From Saccoglossus kowalevskii (Eukaryota > Hemichordata > Enteropneusta > Harrimaniidae), in contig NW_003143796.1 in the NCBI RefSeq assembly GCF_000003605.2, positions 169,538 through 202,583 of the forward strand: a stretch of DNA of 33,046 nucleotides, read 5' to 3'. Positions 10,521 through 23,554 of this stretch are shown one piece after another; within the stretch, counting starts at the first letter, position 1; every line of letters begins with the position of its first letter. The notes beneath the pieces were generated by a model that saw nothing but the letters and a program-made list of their open reading frames with translations, was not told the DNA's origin and did not search any database. The translations under genes were made by a program, and so were the position numbers.

Positions 10521-11442
10521 AAACATTGGAAGAACACACTGAGTAACCTGTGGTAAACAAAATATCTTTTAAATTTACCTCTAATAATTCAGTGCCTGGA
10601 CCTTAAGTAATACATCTTAGAAAGGTATATGTTTATATGCCAAAGTCCAATCAATGTCAACACAAATACCAAATGAACAATTTGAATATTCTAAATTGTT
10701 GACAGAAAGATAAATCTATCCTGAAATACAACATAGACATCTTATTAACTTCCAATGAAAATGACTGTACTACACTTTCTATATTCGGACTGTCCCTGAA
10801 ATTGACATCATAAACGCTTGATTTAAATTAAACGATGGCGACGTTTTCTCTTATACAGTCGGATGTCACAACAACATCAGGGAACAAATATATATATGTT
10901 GGCCATATGTGTGATATCCTCACTTGCTTCCTTTCTTCGCTTCATGCCTTGAAAATTTTGAATTTTCAACGTACACTGTCCCGGCCGACTTACTGTCCCT
11001 ACAGTTAACCGATATTAAACCGATGAACGGACACTAAACCGATTGTCTTTAGTTGTTTCTGAAAATTTGAAGTACGTTTCAGAGGTTTGCGAAGTAACAC
11101 TTCAAAACATTATTTTCTAAAGAATGTTTTAAAATTATGAAATCTGTTAAGAACAATAAAACCACGACACCAAGTGTATAAACATCTACCGCACATTTCA
11201 AGTGTAAACATATGTTTTACCGCTAAGGAAAGAAGCCTAGATTGCAAATATTAGTATACGGTGTACTCGTTTCATAGTGCCAGGCAACTATCAACATGTA
11301 GTAATGGCTCTTTATCGGCAGTACTGAACCGTGACACAATACGCCCCAGTATCTGTCTTGACTAACAATACACTAGCCGATGCGTGGACAACATGTGCAA
11401 TATAGAACCTATCATAGAAACACGGATACACTGCACAGTGAC

Positions 11443-11592
11443 CTAGCCGGAAAGTATACTGCCGAGGCGTGAAACCATGACGTCATGCAAACCATGACTA
11501 TCGTGGTAGCAGGCAGATATATGGGTATGGAAGATATCTGTATACCATAAGAATTGGAAAATGGTGTACTTCCGGTCAATGGGCGCCGCCAT
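11443..11592 (-). CDS. Weak first-exon candidate at a YY1-type start
   Basis: The start ACAAAATGGCGGCGCCC (ATG at 11592-11590) has A at -3 and is the classic YY1 motif that often overlaps a start codon. An ETS site (ACTTCCGG, 11568-11575) lies just inside. The frame encodes MAAPIDRKYTIFQF and stays open for 49 codons to a stop at 11443. The latter half is rich in His and has no domain I recognise. There is no signal peptide. If real, it is probably only the start of a spliced gene. The opposing evidence is the lack of a strong donor and AT-rich neighbours. Confidence 0.22.
   Translation of the reverse strand: MAAPIDRKYTIFQFLWYTDIFHTHISACYHDSHGLHDVMVSRLGSILSG
11476..11487. promoter_or_regulatory. 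CRE palindrome CATGACGTCATG
   Basis: A perfect 12-bp palindrome with the CREB/ATF core TGACGTCA. It lies about 100 bp from ETS and YY1 words (11568-11595) and 270 bp from another YY1-type word (GGCGCCATCTTG, 11752-11763), which makes this a promoter-like cluster. Confidence 0.45.
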
Positions 11593-12219
11593 TTTGTTTG
11601 TTGTTTCACAAATTGTGAGAAGCGAACACAGGTCATTCATGACAAAACTTCGTCAGTATGTTGTTTAATGATAAGGCCGTCGTTTTCTGACAACGTTCAG
11701 AAAATATTTTTACTTTGAATATTGTTTCGGATCATTTTTATCAGCAGCTGTGGCGCCATCTTGAATTCCACTCAACTCACGAATGAACTATTTACTCGAC
11801 TTCCATAGGTCACGCGCTTCGACGTTTTATTGTTACGTAAGTTCTATTTTTAGTAAACCAATAAACTACTCGACTGCACTCACTCGCCATGACATAGCCT
11901 GCTACAAATTATAGTGGTAGTGAAGATGATTTTATGCACGTTAATCGCAAAAATAATAATTACACAAGTGGCTAATTTGAAATACAGAATACCCAGAAAT
12001 AGTTGTTTTCGAAAATCGGAAAAAAACAGTTTGAATTTATGGAGCGATTATAGAGATAAATACAAATACATTTTCTCGAAGACGACACGATTTCTTTCAA
12101 ACAAACTCGAAAAATCAAATTTGCAAGTCAATGTACTACGGGTGTCACTGATTTTGGTTGTTAATATGAACATATGTGTTAAAATGGCATCCGTTGATGG
12201 CGGAACGTGTTAAAGTTAA

Positions 12220-13030
12220 GACAAATAAAACGTTCATCGATTTCATTAAATATTATTTTCATTCTTTGAAAGTCACCACCCAGTTGATTATAAACGTCTG
12301 CTTACACTCAAATGAATGGCAACAAAAATGAAAAACATCAAAACGTATTGATTCACAGATTATATGTTTTTACTGTCATCCCATTGAGATTTACTTAAAT
12401 CAAACGCTATCTAACTACCCGAATAAAGCATTATAAATAACAATTAATTGAAGTGACTCAAAAATGTGTAGAGATTATCTCCGCCGGATTGCTATTCAAA
12501 AAAGTTAGTAAAAACAATCGTCTGACGCGGTGCTATGAATGATCTCAGAGTTTACGTTTAAATACTATTGGTGGATATCCATTGTTGCTATGGGCAGGCG
12601 TTGGCTTCAATTAAAATACACATACAATGATGTGATATCATTTGTGTTTTATTGTTTTGCAATAACTTTCGTGGTGTTGGTTCGGGAAACTGACCTACAT
12701 AAACGGGAAACACAAGCAAAAAACAGATACATGCTAGAACCAATATGCAATTGTATTTGGCAACCATAGTCTTCAGTATTCAGTATATACTATTATTTGT
12801 AATAATGATACACACGCAATGCCTTATTAATGAAAAGATAAATATTCACAAATACAAATGCATGGCATGACTCACTTTAAATAACCTAATGTATTTTAAA
12901 ATGCATCACTTGAAATATGTTACATGACGTTTGCTTATTCAACTCTGTAATATAACAGTATCGTAGTTTTTCTTCTTCAAAAGATGGACAATGGTTTGGT
13001 CTTTTCAGTTAAGCTCCTAAGAAGATTTTG
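12220..13030. other. AT-rich stretch, nothing identified
   Basis: One 76-codon plus frame (12539-12769) with a hydrophobic middle has no known domain, no splice context and poor composition. I see no repeat or RNA gene. Confidence 0.45.
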
Positions 13031-13253
13031 AAAATATGATACGTGTTGTTTGTTTAGAGAGGGTTGAGGATAAATGGCACGTTTTTCTTCTCCATTTTCT
13101 GAAAAAGAGAAGACAAAGTTACAGTCAATTTAAAACAAAACAAAACAAGTATAATGTACACAGTATAATAAACATCCGGGAATTTGTTGGTTTTATAAAT
13201 ATATATGTTGCCAATGGGATACCAAGCAAAGATAAAATCTTGGCACACCCACC

Positions 13254-13541
13254 TATAAATTTGACTGTATGCTTATTGTGTTCATGCCCATCTATCGCAG
13301 CACCTGTATAGTTGTTTAAAATCCGGTAAGCCACCCTTTTGCCAAATCTACCAATTCTGAAAGAGGGACTCGCTGCTGCTGGGGATTTCCGGAGTCGTGC
13401 TAAGTGACAGTCGCTGCACAGAATACAAGCTGTTTCACATCCATCCATCGCAGCTGTGGCATTAATGAGAAGACTGCACACGATAATAAAGGCTGTCAAT
13501 GAAAGACGTGAATAGCCGCCTCGATGGCGCCGACATCTCAT
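13254..13541 (-). CDS. Predicted RFamide-type neuropeptide precursor, first exon
   Basis: The ATG (13541) has A at -3. Residues 1-31 form a signal peptide: basic MRCRRHR start, hydrophobic core 13-26 (LSLTAFIIVCSLLI), and an AxA cleavage site (NATA|A). Residues 35-45 carry CETACILCSDC (C-x3-C-x2-C-x2-C). Processing sites follow: RLRK at 49-52 and FRIGRFGKR at 61-69. Cutting at both, with Gly as amide donor, would yield SPAAASPSFRIGRF-amide; without the RLRK cut, a longer Cys-bridged amidated peptide. Such precursors act in the secretory pathway of neurons or endocrine cells, and RFamides usually signal through GPCRs. After residue 96 the composition turns AT-rich and intron-like; ATAG|GTGGGT (GT at 13252-13251) is a good donor, so I end the exon there. 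Other donors at 13334 and 13303 are possible. The GC-rich, codon-like content stands out locally. I do not recognise the family. It differs from luqin and NPF, whose peptide directly follows the signal. Confidence 0.6.
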
Positions 13542-15637
13542 TTTCTCTCGAACAACTTTCTATCAAATAAAGAAGTTGTGACATATTTTAGAGACATTCA
13601 TACAAAAGACCGTGATGGTCATGTGAATACTACCTATAATATACACTAGGTTTGCGTTTTCACAAGTGTTTGCTAATTAGATAATTTCAGTTCAGAGTTA
13701 ATACTAACATGTATTTGGTAATTAATATCTTTGACTTTCCCATGATTTCCCATAGCGTGTTTCACTTTTATTAAAGTTGTATTCTCCATATCATCAAAGT
13801 TAGTGTTTCTTAATATAATTTATCATTGTTCAGAATATTGTCGAATAGCATTATTATTAACGGCGCGAATTCTCAATATAAATGTATTACGGCTGACAAT
13901 GCAACAATCGCAAACCGAACTGTATAATCCACGCAGAAAAATACACTTTTCGGGAAGACTCCCTTGAGAGATATTATTAGAGAACAAGCATTTCGTGAAC
14001 AAATCCTATCATACATTTTGAGAAGAAAAAGATATCCTGCTGCGAGCTATTACATTCTATGCGCTGAACCTTTGGCGCTGCTTAATTTTTCAAATATATC
14101 CGCCACATCTATGAAAGATGAGCGGTACTAAATATCAAACTATCTTCTGACGACGATGCTAAATCAATAGCACTCGTATGCTGTATATGAATAATTTATC
14201 AAACGAAAAAAGTCTCAAATTCACAAGGCACGGGGGGGGGCAATGAAACCTTATGCTTCTTTCACGGACAAACTCAAAACTGAGAAACTGTAGCATTCGG
14301 TAGAATCGGTATGATCGTCTCAAGTCAATCGAACATAATAACAAACCATACAATTAGAGTATGCAGAGTTATATATTATACGAGTTTCATCCTAATTATT
14401 GCCACAGATGAAGTATATAACATAGCATAATATAGTTGTCAGTTCAAAATCTTCGGTACTTTTATTACACATGATTGTACTAATGGTAATACATTTCATT
14501 CAAATACGCAATGATATCCTGGTAATGCACACTATTGCTTTGTAGATTTAAAATAAATATTGCAATTTTCTAAACTGTACATCATACATAAAAACTTCTT
14601 ATTCATATTTACAAGTTACGTACAAATTGTACAAGACTGATATACTTACTGTGAGATCTGTCCCGTCTTTGTGTGCATCCATCGCTGAACGTCCGACAGT
14701 TTGGACACTTCCAAGATTTGTCTAGGTAATATACTAACTGAAGTCATCTCATACAACAAATTCATTTCCCAAGGTGAAATGCTGCAAGACTTTCAATTCA
14801 TAAATAAATTGTGTCCCGAAATGTACGAGTCCATTGTTGAAAAGATTCTATGAATATTATATTTATTTTAGAAAATCAATTATCTTCAAAAGTACATGTA
14901 ATTGTTTCCAACTAAATCAGGAAACTCAAAAGTTATTGCTTTCTCAGCAAAGTAAAATAAATATTAACGCACCTTACTAGCCTCAAGAGGCACATCATTT
15001 TGGAAATTGATGTGAAAGAAATACAGTACAGTATTGATAGAAAGCTGTTGTAATCGGAAATGACGATTGTTGTTCAAAAGAAATAGATTATGTTCAATCA
15101 TACACGTGGTCATTTTGAATAGTATAGTTCCATTGAAATAATTTATTAATTTAAACCAATTAGACCGTATTGTCTTTATGCTTGTTTTCTCATCATTACA
15201 ATAACACAACACCTACGATTTGCAGACTCTATTTTGATTATTTGATTTACTAAATTTCACATATGGTTAATAGATTTATGTTAGTGTACAGTTAATTGGG
15301 AATTTTACAATAACTGAAATGTTAGAACTGATAATTTAACTGTATTAGCTTTTCTATGCAGTATTATCATATTGCCGCCAGTGTATTGATTAATTTAAAA
15401 TTCAAAATCAATGTAAGTTTGTCTGTTAATGTCGGACTTACTCGTATAGTATATATTATATAATGTAATAGATTAGTGTATACCTCCACGTTCTCTCATT
15501 GATTTCATTAAATATTGTAATTTGTTGTTTGGTCACTAATGTTCTATTTCTTATATCTATAAATAATGTTTCACAATAATTATCAGTGTGTATACCGACT
15601 GTTGTTATTCTCACTATAATAATTAATTGTATTTAAA

Positions 15638-15661
15638 GTATGCATTTATGTATGCATTTAT
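15638..15661. repeat. 2 x 12-bp tandem repeat
   Basis: GTATGCATTTAT occurs twice head to tail without mismatch. Confidence 0.95.
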
Positions 15662-18600
15662 CTATATATAACTAGAAATATTCTTTAATTCAAGAAATGC
15701 AAATTATTCATACATCTCTACATGCCACAGACATACGAACAAGTCATTCTATATATGTATTTCCAATTTAGATGAGTTAATCATCTAAGTCTTATCAGAC
15801 AATGACTCTCGTGGGACACTTTGCCCAACAATATAGGTCATCTCGAAAATGTATCGACCAGACATAATCATTATTTAATGACAGAATAAATAGCGTTGAC
15901 CTTGTTATACAATCGTTATGTGTTTCGTGGACCTCGTAAACGTACTTCACATATAACGAGGATTTTCTTCATTCCAATATATACATATAGGATATAGGAT
16001 GTCGAATATAAAACCGCACAGCAGTTTTTGTTAGGCGCATTATCATCGACGTACACTGACAATGCTTACAACATAAGTAACAGTTCCAATTTCACTTTGT
16101 GCCATACACTAGACAAATGTTGAAATGTTCTTTTGATTGTCATTAATCAAATCTACAAATAAGTTGTTGCATACTTTTATATCAGTGTAACATACGATTT
16201 GTTTACTCACGTGGTATGTTTGAAATAGTAGTTTGAATAATACTTGCACACTGACTGACAGGAATGCTTAGCATTAAAGTTGATCAAGCAAAATAAACGC
16301 AAATTGAAAGTGTACAGATATTACCTTTGAAATAGTTAAGATTTGTCATGAATGTGTCTGATTCACTTCAGATAAGCATATTGTAATCGAGCAAACACTC
16401 GGCTTACAAGTTCTCTTTTAACAACGCTTGTTCAAATCAAAACAATATTTGATCGAAATTAATCACTTCATTTTGAGAATGAATAATAATATCAAATTTT
16501 TTACTCGTCTGTAGACGTTGGACGGATACACTGAACAGGAATGGAGGTGTTTATAAAGATATCAGCAACAACACCACAAACGGTTTGATAGAACATTAAT
16601 TGTAATATGTAATTGTAGTTCTTGGAAATTATTGAATATATTTAGACGTTTCAGATACTGTAATCTTTATCAATGGACAATCCATTGATAAAGGCGACAT
16701 GGCCTTAAAGTGTTGATTATATTGAATATTGAATTATATAGAACTACAAATTTCCATATATAATATTTATCACTTCTAGCATATCTCCCATATTCATTAA
16801 TGAATTGGCGTTACCAACACACCCCATTTGAATAATAAATGAAGCCACACTGACGCAGAAGTATTGGTAAATTATTCGTAAAATCGAGTCGCACTTCGTT
16901 AAATATTCAACTGAAATGACATCAAACCCCTTGACCTAGCATTATTAAACATGAATATCAACGTGCCGACTATTTGTTAAAAGCTACATGAAAACAAAAT
17001 ATGACACCTGTTGTCTAAGAATCGTCTGGAAATGTACACCTCAGAAATGAATCTCATAATTTAAGATACCTATTTGTACACAGCCTATACACTATGACAG
17101 GTATAGTTTGCATAGGTAGTTGCATTCATTCGATTGACACCAAGTATTATAATAAAGGCACCATTTTTCAATGTATACACTGATCAACTGAGTGTGATTC
17201 CAGTATTGAACTAGTCAATATCGCACCCGTTGTGCTTGCTTTTGCAATACTGATTGAGAATAACACAGAAAGCTTGAACAAAAGTTTGTCTAAAACTTAA
17301 GTGTATATGTAGTATGTATAGTGTATATATAGTGTACACTGTTGCAAATTAATGAAGCTGTCAGCATTGGAAACTGAATAATATATGTTATCGGTTCAGA
17401 CGAATATGATATTATTTGACATATGTTACGCCTCGTTAATCTCACTTGGGGAGCAATTATAATTATTGTTTTAATTCTTAATGCTAATATAAATATCTTT
17501 ACAATAAATTATATTTGATATTATTAGTTCGATGTTTGGCTATATATATGCTCCGAGCATACGTGGCAACTGATAATGAGGCGCTCACCTCTTAATGCAC
17601 AAACAAGACAATCTTTCAACTGACCACGAGCAAGTGGACGAGTGTGAGAAGTGTTCAGCCAAGACGTTCTAGTATTGTGGAATACACTAAGTTGTGGGGA
17701 ATACTTCATCGCGCGATTTGAATAGCCAAATTACTAGATCAGAACATGTCTCAGACTATCGAAATAGCGAAAATCAAGAACTTGTAAAAAGTACTGTGTA
17801 ATTTGGAATGTGTATGTTTGTGTAATATTTTGAGTTACGCATATTTCTAGATTATCCAGGAAATGTGTTCACGTTGACATATAAAGTATATATATACAAG
17901 ACGTCGTTTCGCTCAATCACTTCATTTTTATGCGTTGGTTATTTGGGGTGAACCATAGCGAGCTCAGGATTATTATTGTCAGTACTCCTAATGATTTATC
18001 ACTTACAGAAAAAAGGGTGTTTTCTCTGGATGTGGAGTTTTCTGTACAATTGATGTATCAAAACATAGACATCAAAGTATATAACATATAGTTTGGATTG
18101 AATACCGCATAATATTAAAACAATAGCAACACATGGATGAGATGAGAAATGTTCACTATAAGTGAACGTGTACTATTCTCAGATCGACACATATCACGCA
18201 TAACTACGAGAGCAATGTTGCTCGAGTTAAATAGCAAGCTTGGCCAAAATGACCAAAATATTTACTAAAACAGTTATAGTAGGTATTGTCACGTCTGACT
18301 ACTTGAAAGACCAGAATTGAAAATTATACTAGACCCTAACATGCAACTCAGTTTCATTCATGTCTAGTCGATTTAAGCGACTCCAATAAAGTTTCAGTCA
18401 AATCGTTGGCTGTGGGTTTATCGATCACTGCATAGCCACAAATTGGATATATCTGATAATGGATATTACAGCAATGATTTTAGGTCACATTTCTGGAAAT
18501 AAATTGTCAATGTTTGACAATTTCGTAGCAAAATTGATTCACAAAAATCTGAATCCATATTGAACAAGAACCCATATCTGTAGTTCATGAGAACCAACAG

Positions 18601-20324
18601 ATCAATAGGATTATTCATAAAGAGAAAGACCATTCGATAAGTGCGTTTTTATTGCTCATTGCTTGAGTAATCAAGGCACATTCTCCTTCAGTTAATAAGT
18701 TACTTTTTGCAAGGAAGAGAATGTCTTCGCATCAGTTGGCATAGAAGAAACAAATCATAACGAAGAGTACTTTGTATAATCTGAACAAAAGCAAACGCAT
18801 TCAGAAAAAGCGCAACGACTACAGTGATGGAAGCATTTCACTGTGCCCGCTTGTCTGTATTGTTTAGCGAAGTGTTCATTTTCACTCGCAGAGCACACAA
18901 GAAAAGGAAATGAAATATCTATAAAGTTTGACGACCACGTAAATATTTTACCGCTTTTACAGTCATTTATCTTTCCACGTGGATTCCCTTGGTCACACTA
19001 GTCTTTTCCTCATCATTGAAATGATTTAAACATTTTGTGCTCGACTATCCCCTATAGTATTTATATTTGCCGACAACTAGCGGGTTTGTGGTAATAGAGT
19101 TCATTTACATCCCTGAAAACCATTCATTAGTACAGAATGAAAACGTATTTGAATACTACCTTGGGGACGTGAGTCAATTGGCGCGCACTGTTGAATTAAG
19201 TGATATTATAATATATATTGAGGACACTAAGTTGAATGAAAGTTGATCAAGTCCAATTAAATGTTTTAGCTTACCCGTACTTCTTTCTTTTGTTTCTTCA
19301 AACCAGTGTGACTTGAGCTTCTTCGTTTGCAAATTGGAATAGACACACCACGACAGTTGTGAGAGATACAGCCCAAACGTTCATAATAATAACTTTCTTT
19401 CACTATTAAATATTAAACTTGCATTAAAGTGTTGAAATCAACATCCCCCGAGTATCGAATAACGGAGGGAACCAATCTTAGAATAGGGGTGTGCAGCAAT
19501 ATGCGTGAGCTTATGAAATGCGGAGCACAATGTATCATCTTTTTCAGATTTGTTGCTTTTCTTGAACTGAATTGTCATTGGGGTGTCTAGGTTCTAGTAT
19601 TCGTGAATGGTTCATAATCTAGCGACGAAATTCAAAGCCAAAAATAAGTTATAAATTTATATTAATAATTATACAAAAGCAACAGTTGTATTGTAGAAAT
19701 TGTATCATTGATTATATATCTAAAATTATTTTATTTTTCTATAATTCTTATATATCGAACCTATTCAGACAATGCTCATCCACAGGGGTAAGTAATAATT
19801 TAGTGTTTGTAGGCGTACTGTGTTTGTTGCACGATTTTACAATGAAATGAAATACGTTTTGTTAGACGTAGGCACAGATTGGTGTCTAGTGATGCCTTCG
19901 GGAAAACACATGTCGTAGGTTTATACGTCATCTGTGGAGACATCATTGCTTTTTATGACAATGTGCCATGCGCAAATCGACTGAATACAATGCATAAATA
20001 ATACGATGATAATGACAATACATGTATGGCTGGGACATTCAAAAGAATATTGTAATATTGGAAAAGTATAATATTCGTGCACTTGTGACCACACTGTATA
20101 TGTGGCTGTGTATAAGTCTTAACTGTACGTATTTGATGATTGTCTATAAGGGGTGTAGTTTATCCCCAATAATAAATTTATTTTCTTATATCTATACTAG
20201 AGCCGTCCAAGAGCTTTCATATTTATTCTTGGATCACGTTTTTATGTTTAATCGGCAATATGAGAGTTAGGTATACATTTTTTGTATTTTGATAGATAGT
20301 ATTTTCTTTCTTTTCTGACTTTGA

Positions 20325-20350
20325 ATATATATACATATATATATATATAT
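20325..20350. repeat. AT dinucleotide run
   Basis: Alternating AT with one C interruption near 20334. Confidence 0.95.
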
Positions 20351-21604
20351 GCAGCGAATTATCGGATCAGTATGCGCTAGTCGTCTGGCACGACTGAATC
20401 ATCGCTGTACGTTTTATCATTTAGGAAAAAAAGGGGTTGTAGATCTATACATTTGATGTGTACATATTACGTATTTATTTCTCACTTTTACTCACTTTGT
20501 ATTTATGGAATATGACGAGGGTAAATACAGTTCAGGTTATTTGTATTCCTCAAAGCAATCATCATTTTGGAGGTTGGTTGAAAAAACAAACGTGTGATCA
20601 AACGTTCATGATTGTGTATATTCACGTTCCTGTGAGTCACAATAATCATCTGTGTGGAAAAACACAATATCAGAATATAAAGTAACACAGTGCATAGTCT
20701 GTATCGGGTACATTGTGAATGAAAAGTCATACAGGAGAGATGCAAATTCGTTTGTTTGCACGGGTTAGTATTTAAATTTTGTAAGTTAATGTAAATATGG
20801 TCACCAAGATTGTTGTTCGTTGTCTTGATAGGTTTAAGGGTAGGGTCGAGACTGAACGATATTTTGTTTGCAAAAAGTAATCTGTTCGAATAATGTGTGA
20901 ATTATTTCAACATTTATGAACCCGCCCATCGTTCTTTCAGTCAGTGTTTCTTTTCTTCTCTAAATTGAATAATTTCATGAGCAACTAAATAAGTAAGTCA
21001 TTTAACAAAACTATATATTTAACATATTATTTTGTTTTTATTTTAACAATAAAAACGTTACAGCCAGCACAGCAGGCTATATATAAATTTGAAATTCCTT
21101 GATATCATGAGAATTATTATCACTGTGGGAGAACAAGACCTCATTTTATTTTATTATGTTACGTCTTGAGAAGTATCCTTTCTACTGTCATCTTTAACAC
21201 CTTTACATGTAATTAAAATCAACCAGTACATAAAACACTATAAAAGATTTTTTTTTTTATTTAAACGTTTTATAGTTTGTGCGGTAGGTTCGAATTCCAA
21301 ACATAATGATCTTTAACGCTGTACATAGGACGATGAAGTTGTACTGCAAATCTTAATATTTTTAAATAGTTAGGAGAAAGTTCTACTTCCAGTTCTGAAA
21401 AAAAAACTATCTGCTAATTGTATTCAATTAAATTAATTTGAAGGCGTTATTGTGTCGGTTTGTTATTATGTGACATGCGATATAAATATATTTAATTTAT
21501 TATTTTAGAGATTTAATTTGGCATATTAATGACTAACTCATTCAGTGTATTTATATATTCCTAGGTTCTTTTGTCTTAAGGGTACATGAATAGTAAACCG
21601 TACT

Positions 21605-21755
21605 AGGGTGGTCCGGGTATGCTCCCCGGGAACATTTGGAAATCTAGACCCCCTGAAACGATATTTCCTGCATTTTGAGGGGCGGATCTTGCTGATACAA
21701 AGAGTTTTAGCTTGATTTTTTGGGGGCGACCCCCCAACATTTTCCCTGGATGGAA
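21605..21755 (+). repeat. Dispersed repeat, copy B
   Basis: A second copy of the family at 6466-6690, in the same orientation. The best block is 21638-21680 (AATCTAGACCCCCTGAAACG, then ATATTTCCTGCATTTTGAGG); a downstream block shares AGCTTGATTT and CCCCAACATTTT. It starts with a CCGGG/CCCGG hairpin (21614-21630) that copy A lacks. Copy A has an extra 30-40 bases between blocks. The minus-strand open frame across it is not a gene. Confidence 0.75.
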
Positions 21756-22014
21756 ATATAATCATCATCTAGTACCACATGCGTATAAACTGTTATTCGT
21801 ATCAGCTGAAATCCGATATATAGTTTCGTAATGCTATAATTTGAAAGTAATTCTACGGAAAGTTTTTTTACAGTGTTTTCTAGCAACATGGAATTATTAT
21901 GACCATGTATATTTCACTTCACCAGCAGAAAATGCAATAATAGTCAAAATAGCACAATTTAACCCTAAATTACGTAAATTTTGAAAATTACTATATAACT
22001 ACATATTACTATCT

Positions 22015-22755
22015 CTGTTATTGGAACAACTCAGGGNNNNNNNNNNNNNNNNNNNNNNNNNNNNNNNNNNNNNNNNNNNNNNNNNNNNNNNNNNNNNNNN
22101 NNNNNNNNNNNNNNNNNNNNNNNNNNNNNNNNNNNNNNNNNNNNNNNNNNNNNNNNNNNNNNNNNNNNNNNNNNNNNNNNNNNNNNNNGCTGGGCCAATC
22201 AGAAATAATATTATCTCCCTTGTTGTTGGGATCACTCAGTGATAATATTATCTTCCCTTGTTCTTAGGACCACCCAGGAATAATAATATCTCTTTTGTTG
22301 TTTGGATCACTCAGGGATAATATTATCTCCCTTTTTGTTGGGACCACACATGGATAATATTATCTCCTTGTTGTTTGGGCCACCCAGGGATAATATTACC
22401 TCCCTTTCGTTTGGATCACTCAGGGATAATATTATCTCCCTTTCGTTTGGATCACTCAGGGATAATATTATCTCCCTTGTTGTTTGAGCCACTCAGGGAT
22501 AATATTATCTTCCATTTGTTTGGGTCACTCGGGGATAATATTATCTCCCTTTTTGTTGAAACCACATAGGGTAATATTATCTCCTTCGTTCTTGGGACAA
22601 TTCGGGGGTAATATTATCTTCATTGTTTCTAGGACCACTCGGGATTATATTATCTCCTTCGTTTTTTTGACAACTAAGAGATAATAGTATCGCCATTGTT
22701 GTTGGGACCACTCGGGTACAATATTATCTCATTTGTTGTTTAGACCACTCACCAG
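22015..22755. repeat. 36-37-bp minisatellite with palindromic core
   Basis: At least 15 readable units, with cores starting at 22206, 22243, 22281, 22318, 22355, 22391, 22427, 22463, 22500, 22536, 22572, 22609, 22645, 22682 and 22719. The consensus is GGGATAATATTATCTCCC, then a T/G-rich linker and GGACCACTCA. The 12-bp self-complementary GATAATATTATC sits in most units. Period alternates between 36 and 37 bp. Units at 22391-22499 are the most alike; those at the right end are the most decayed. Apparent proteins on both strands (repeats of DNIISL) come from the 12-codon period and are not genes. The array continues into the N gap on both sides. Confidence 0.95.
22037..22188. other. Assembly gap (152 N)
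   Basis: A run of N inside the minisatellite. Array sequence is present on both sides (GGAACAACTCAGGG before, TGGGCCAATCAGAAATAATATTATC after), so the gap most likely reflects collapsed or unresolved repeat units and its true length is unknown. Confidence 0.98.
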
Positions 22756-22787
22756 TCCTTCCCTTAGTGACCAATACCTATGGAAAA

Positions 22788-22810
22788 TGAGATAATATAA
22801 TATTATCTCA
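22788..22810. repeat. 10-bp inverted repeat beside the minisatellite
   Basis: TGAGATAATA, spacer TAA, TATTATCTCA. It shares the GATAATA/TATTATC words with the array about 40 bp to its left and may be a diverged flanking unit. Confidence 0.85.
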
Positions 22811-23540
22811 CTAGTTGTCGACAATACGGTATTTACCAGTTCAGGGTAGTTCTCACCCGCGATGACAATATACTGTTATATAATATTACTCCCAAAGTGA
22901 GGAGCGATCCGTGGAGTAATAGCATTTCTATAGAATTATGTATTACAAGTGGGTTACGCAACAAACCGTTTTAAAGAAAAAACTTAGAAGTACTGGCGGC
23001 TTAGAATAACAATTATATGTCTTTTATTGATTATGAAAAACCCATTGATATCATAAACTTTGCGGTAAAATGAATACAAAATGAAAATTGCAATAATTCA
23101 TGCTCTCAAAAAAAGAATGTGAAGCTGAATTGAAATTTAAAACGTCTCATTTCTGGTTACTGATATTGAAATACTAAAGGGCCCATTTTTCGGACAAATC
23201 AAATTTAATACTTTCGCCCCTAATTTAAATTTTGTCGCCAGAGTGCAACGTGTACGAGTCTGTATATCAAAACTTTCTTTCAATCTTTCTCGCTATCATA
23301 AATAGTCGTCAGCGTTCCTCTCGTATTTTCATTCTTTTTGCAGTATGAACATCGTGTTGCTTCCTACAAACATTAACGTCAGGCAAGTTGCCAGGAAATA
23401 AATACAGAAACAAGTCTTTGTAAGTACCATATTCACAGTGTATGACAAATACCTCTTAAAATTCAAGATTTTCAAAAAATTATTTGACTTTTGGCTCACG
23501 GCGAAGATGAAATAGAACGTAAACCAAAGTATGAATTCAT

Positions 23541-23554
23541 ACACACACACACAC
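23541..23554. repeat. (AC)7 microsatellite
   Basis: Seven AC units. They make the Cys/Val-rich part of a minus-strand open frame that is therefore not a gene. Confidence 0.95.

Larger units (their letters stand above)
13560..21530. other. About 8 kb of AT-rich DNA without genes
   Basis: I read no convincing exon, RNA gene or mobile element here. Small items are a 9-G run (14232-14240), a 2x12-bp tandem repeat of GTATGCATTTAT (15638-15661), and an AT run (20325-20350). A somewhat less AT-rich patch lies at 17540-17710 (plus frame from ATG 17549 with one stop). All open frames are short and biased. It could be a long intron or intergenic space. Confidence 0.5.

Noticed and set aside
11914-12213. 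99-codon plus frame with a hydrophobic start
   Set aside because: It opens at GTG; the inner ATG at 11926 gives only a weak signal-like start and a Lys/Asn-rich remainder without domain or splice context.
13036-13311. 91-codon plus-strand open frame
   Set aside because: It lies largely antisense to the RFamide exon, is Lys/Asn/Ile-rich and has no domain.
21283-21297. GGTTCGAATTCC, a tRNA B-box-like word
   Set aside because: It has an extra base and no A box or cloverleaf upstream.
22302-22684. Repetitive open frames on both strands with DNIISL/GIILSP repeats
   Set aside because: They are translations of the 36-37-bp minisatellite; the period shifts frame and both strands are open, as expected from a palindromic repeat.
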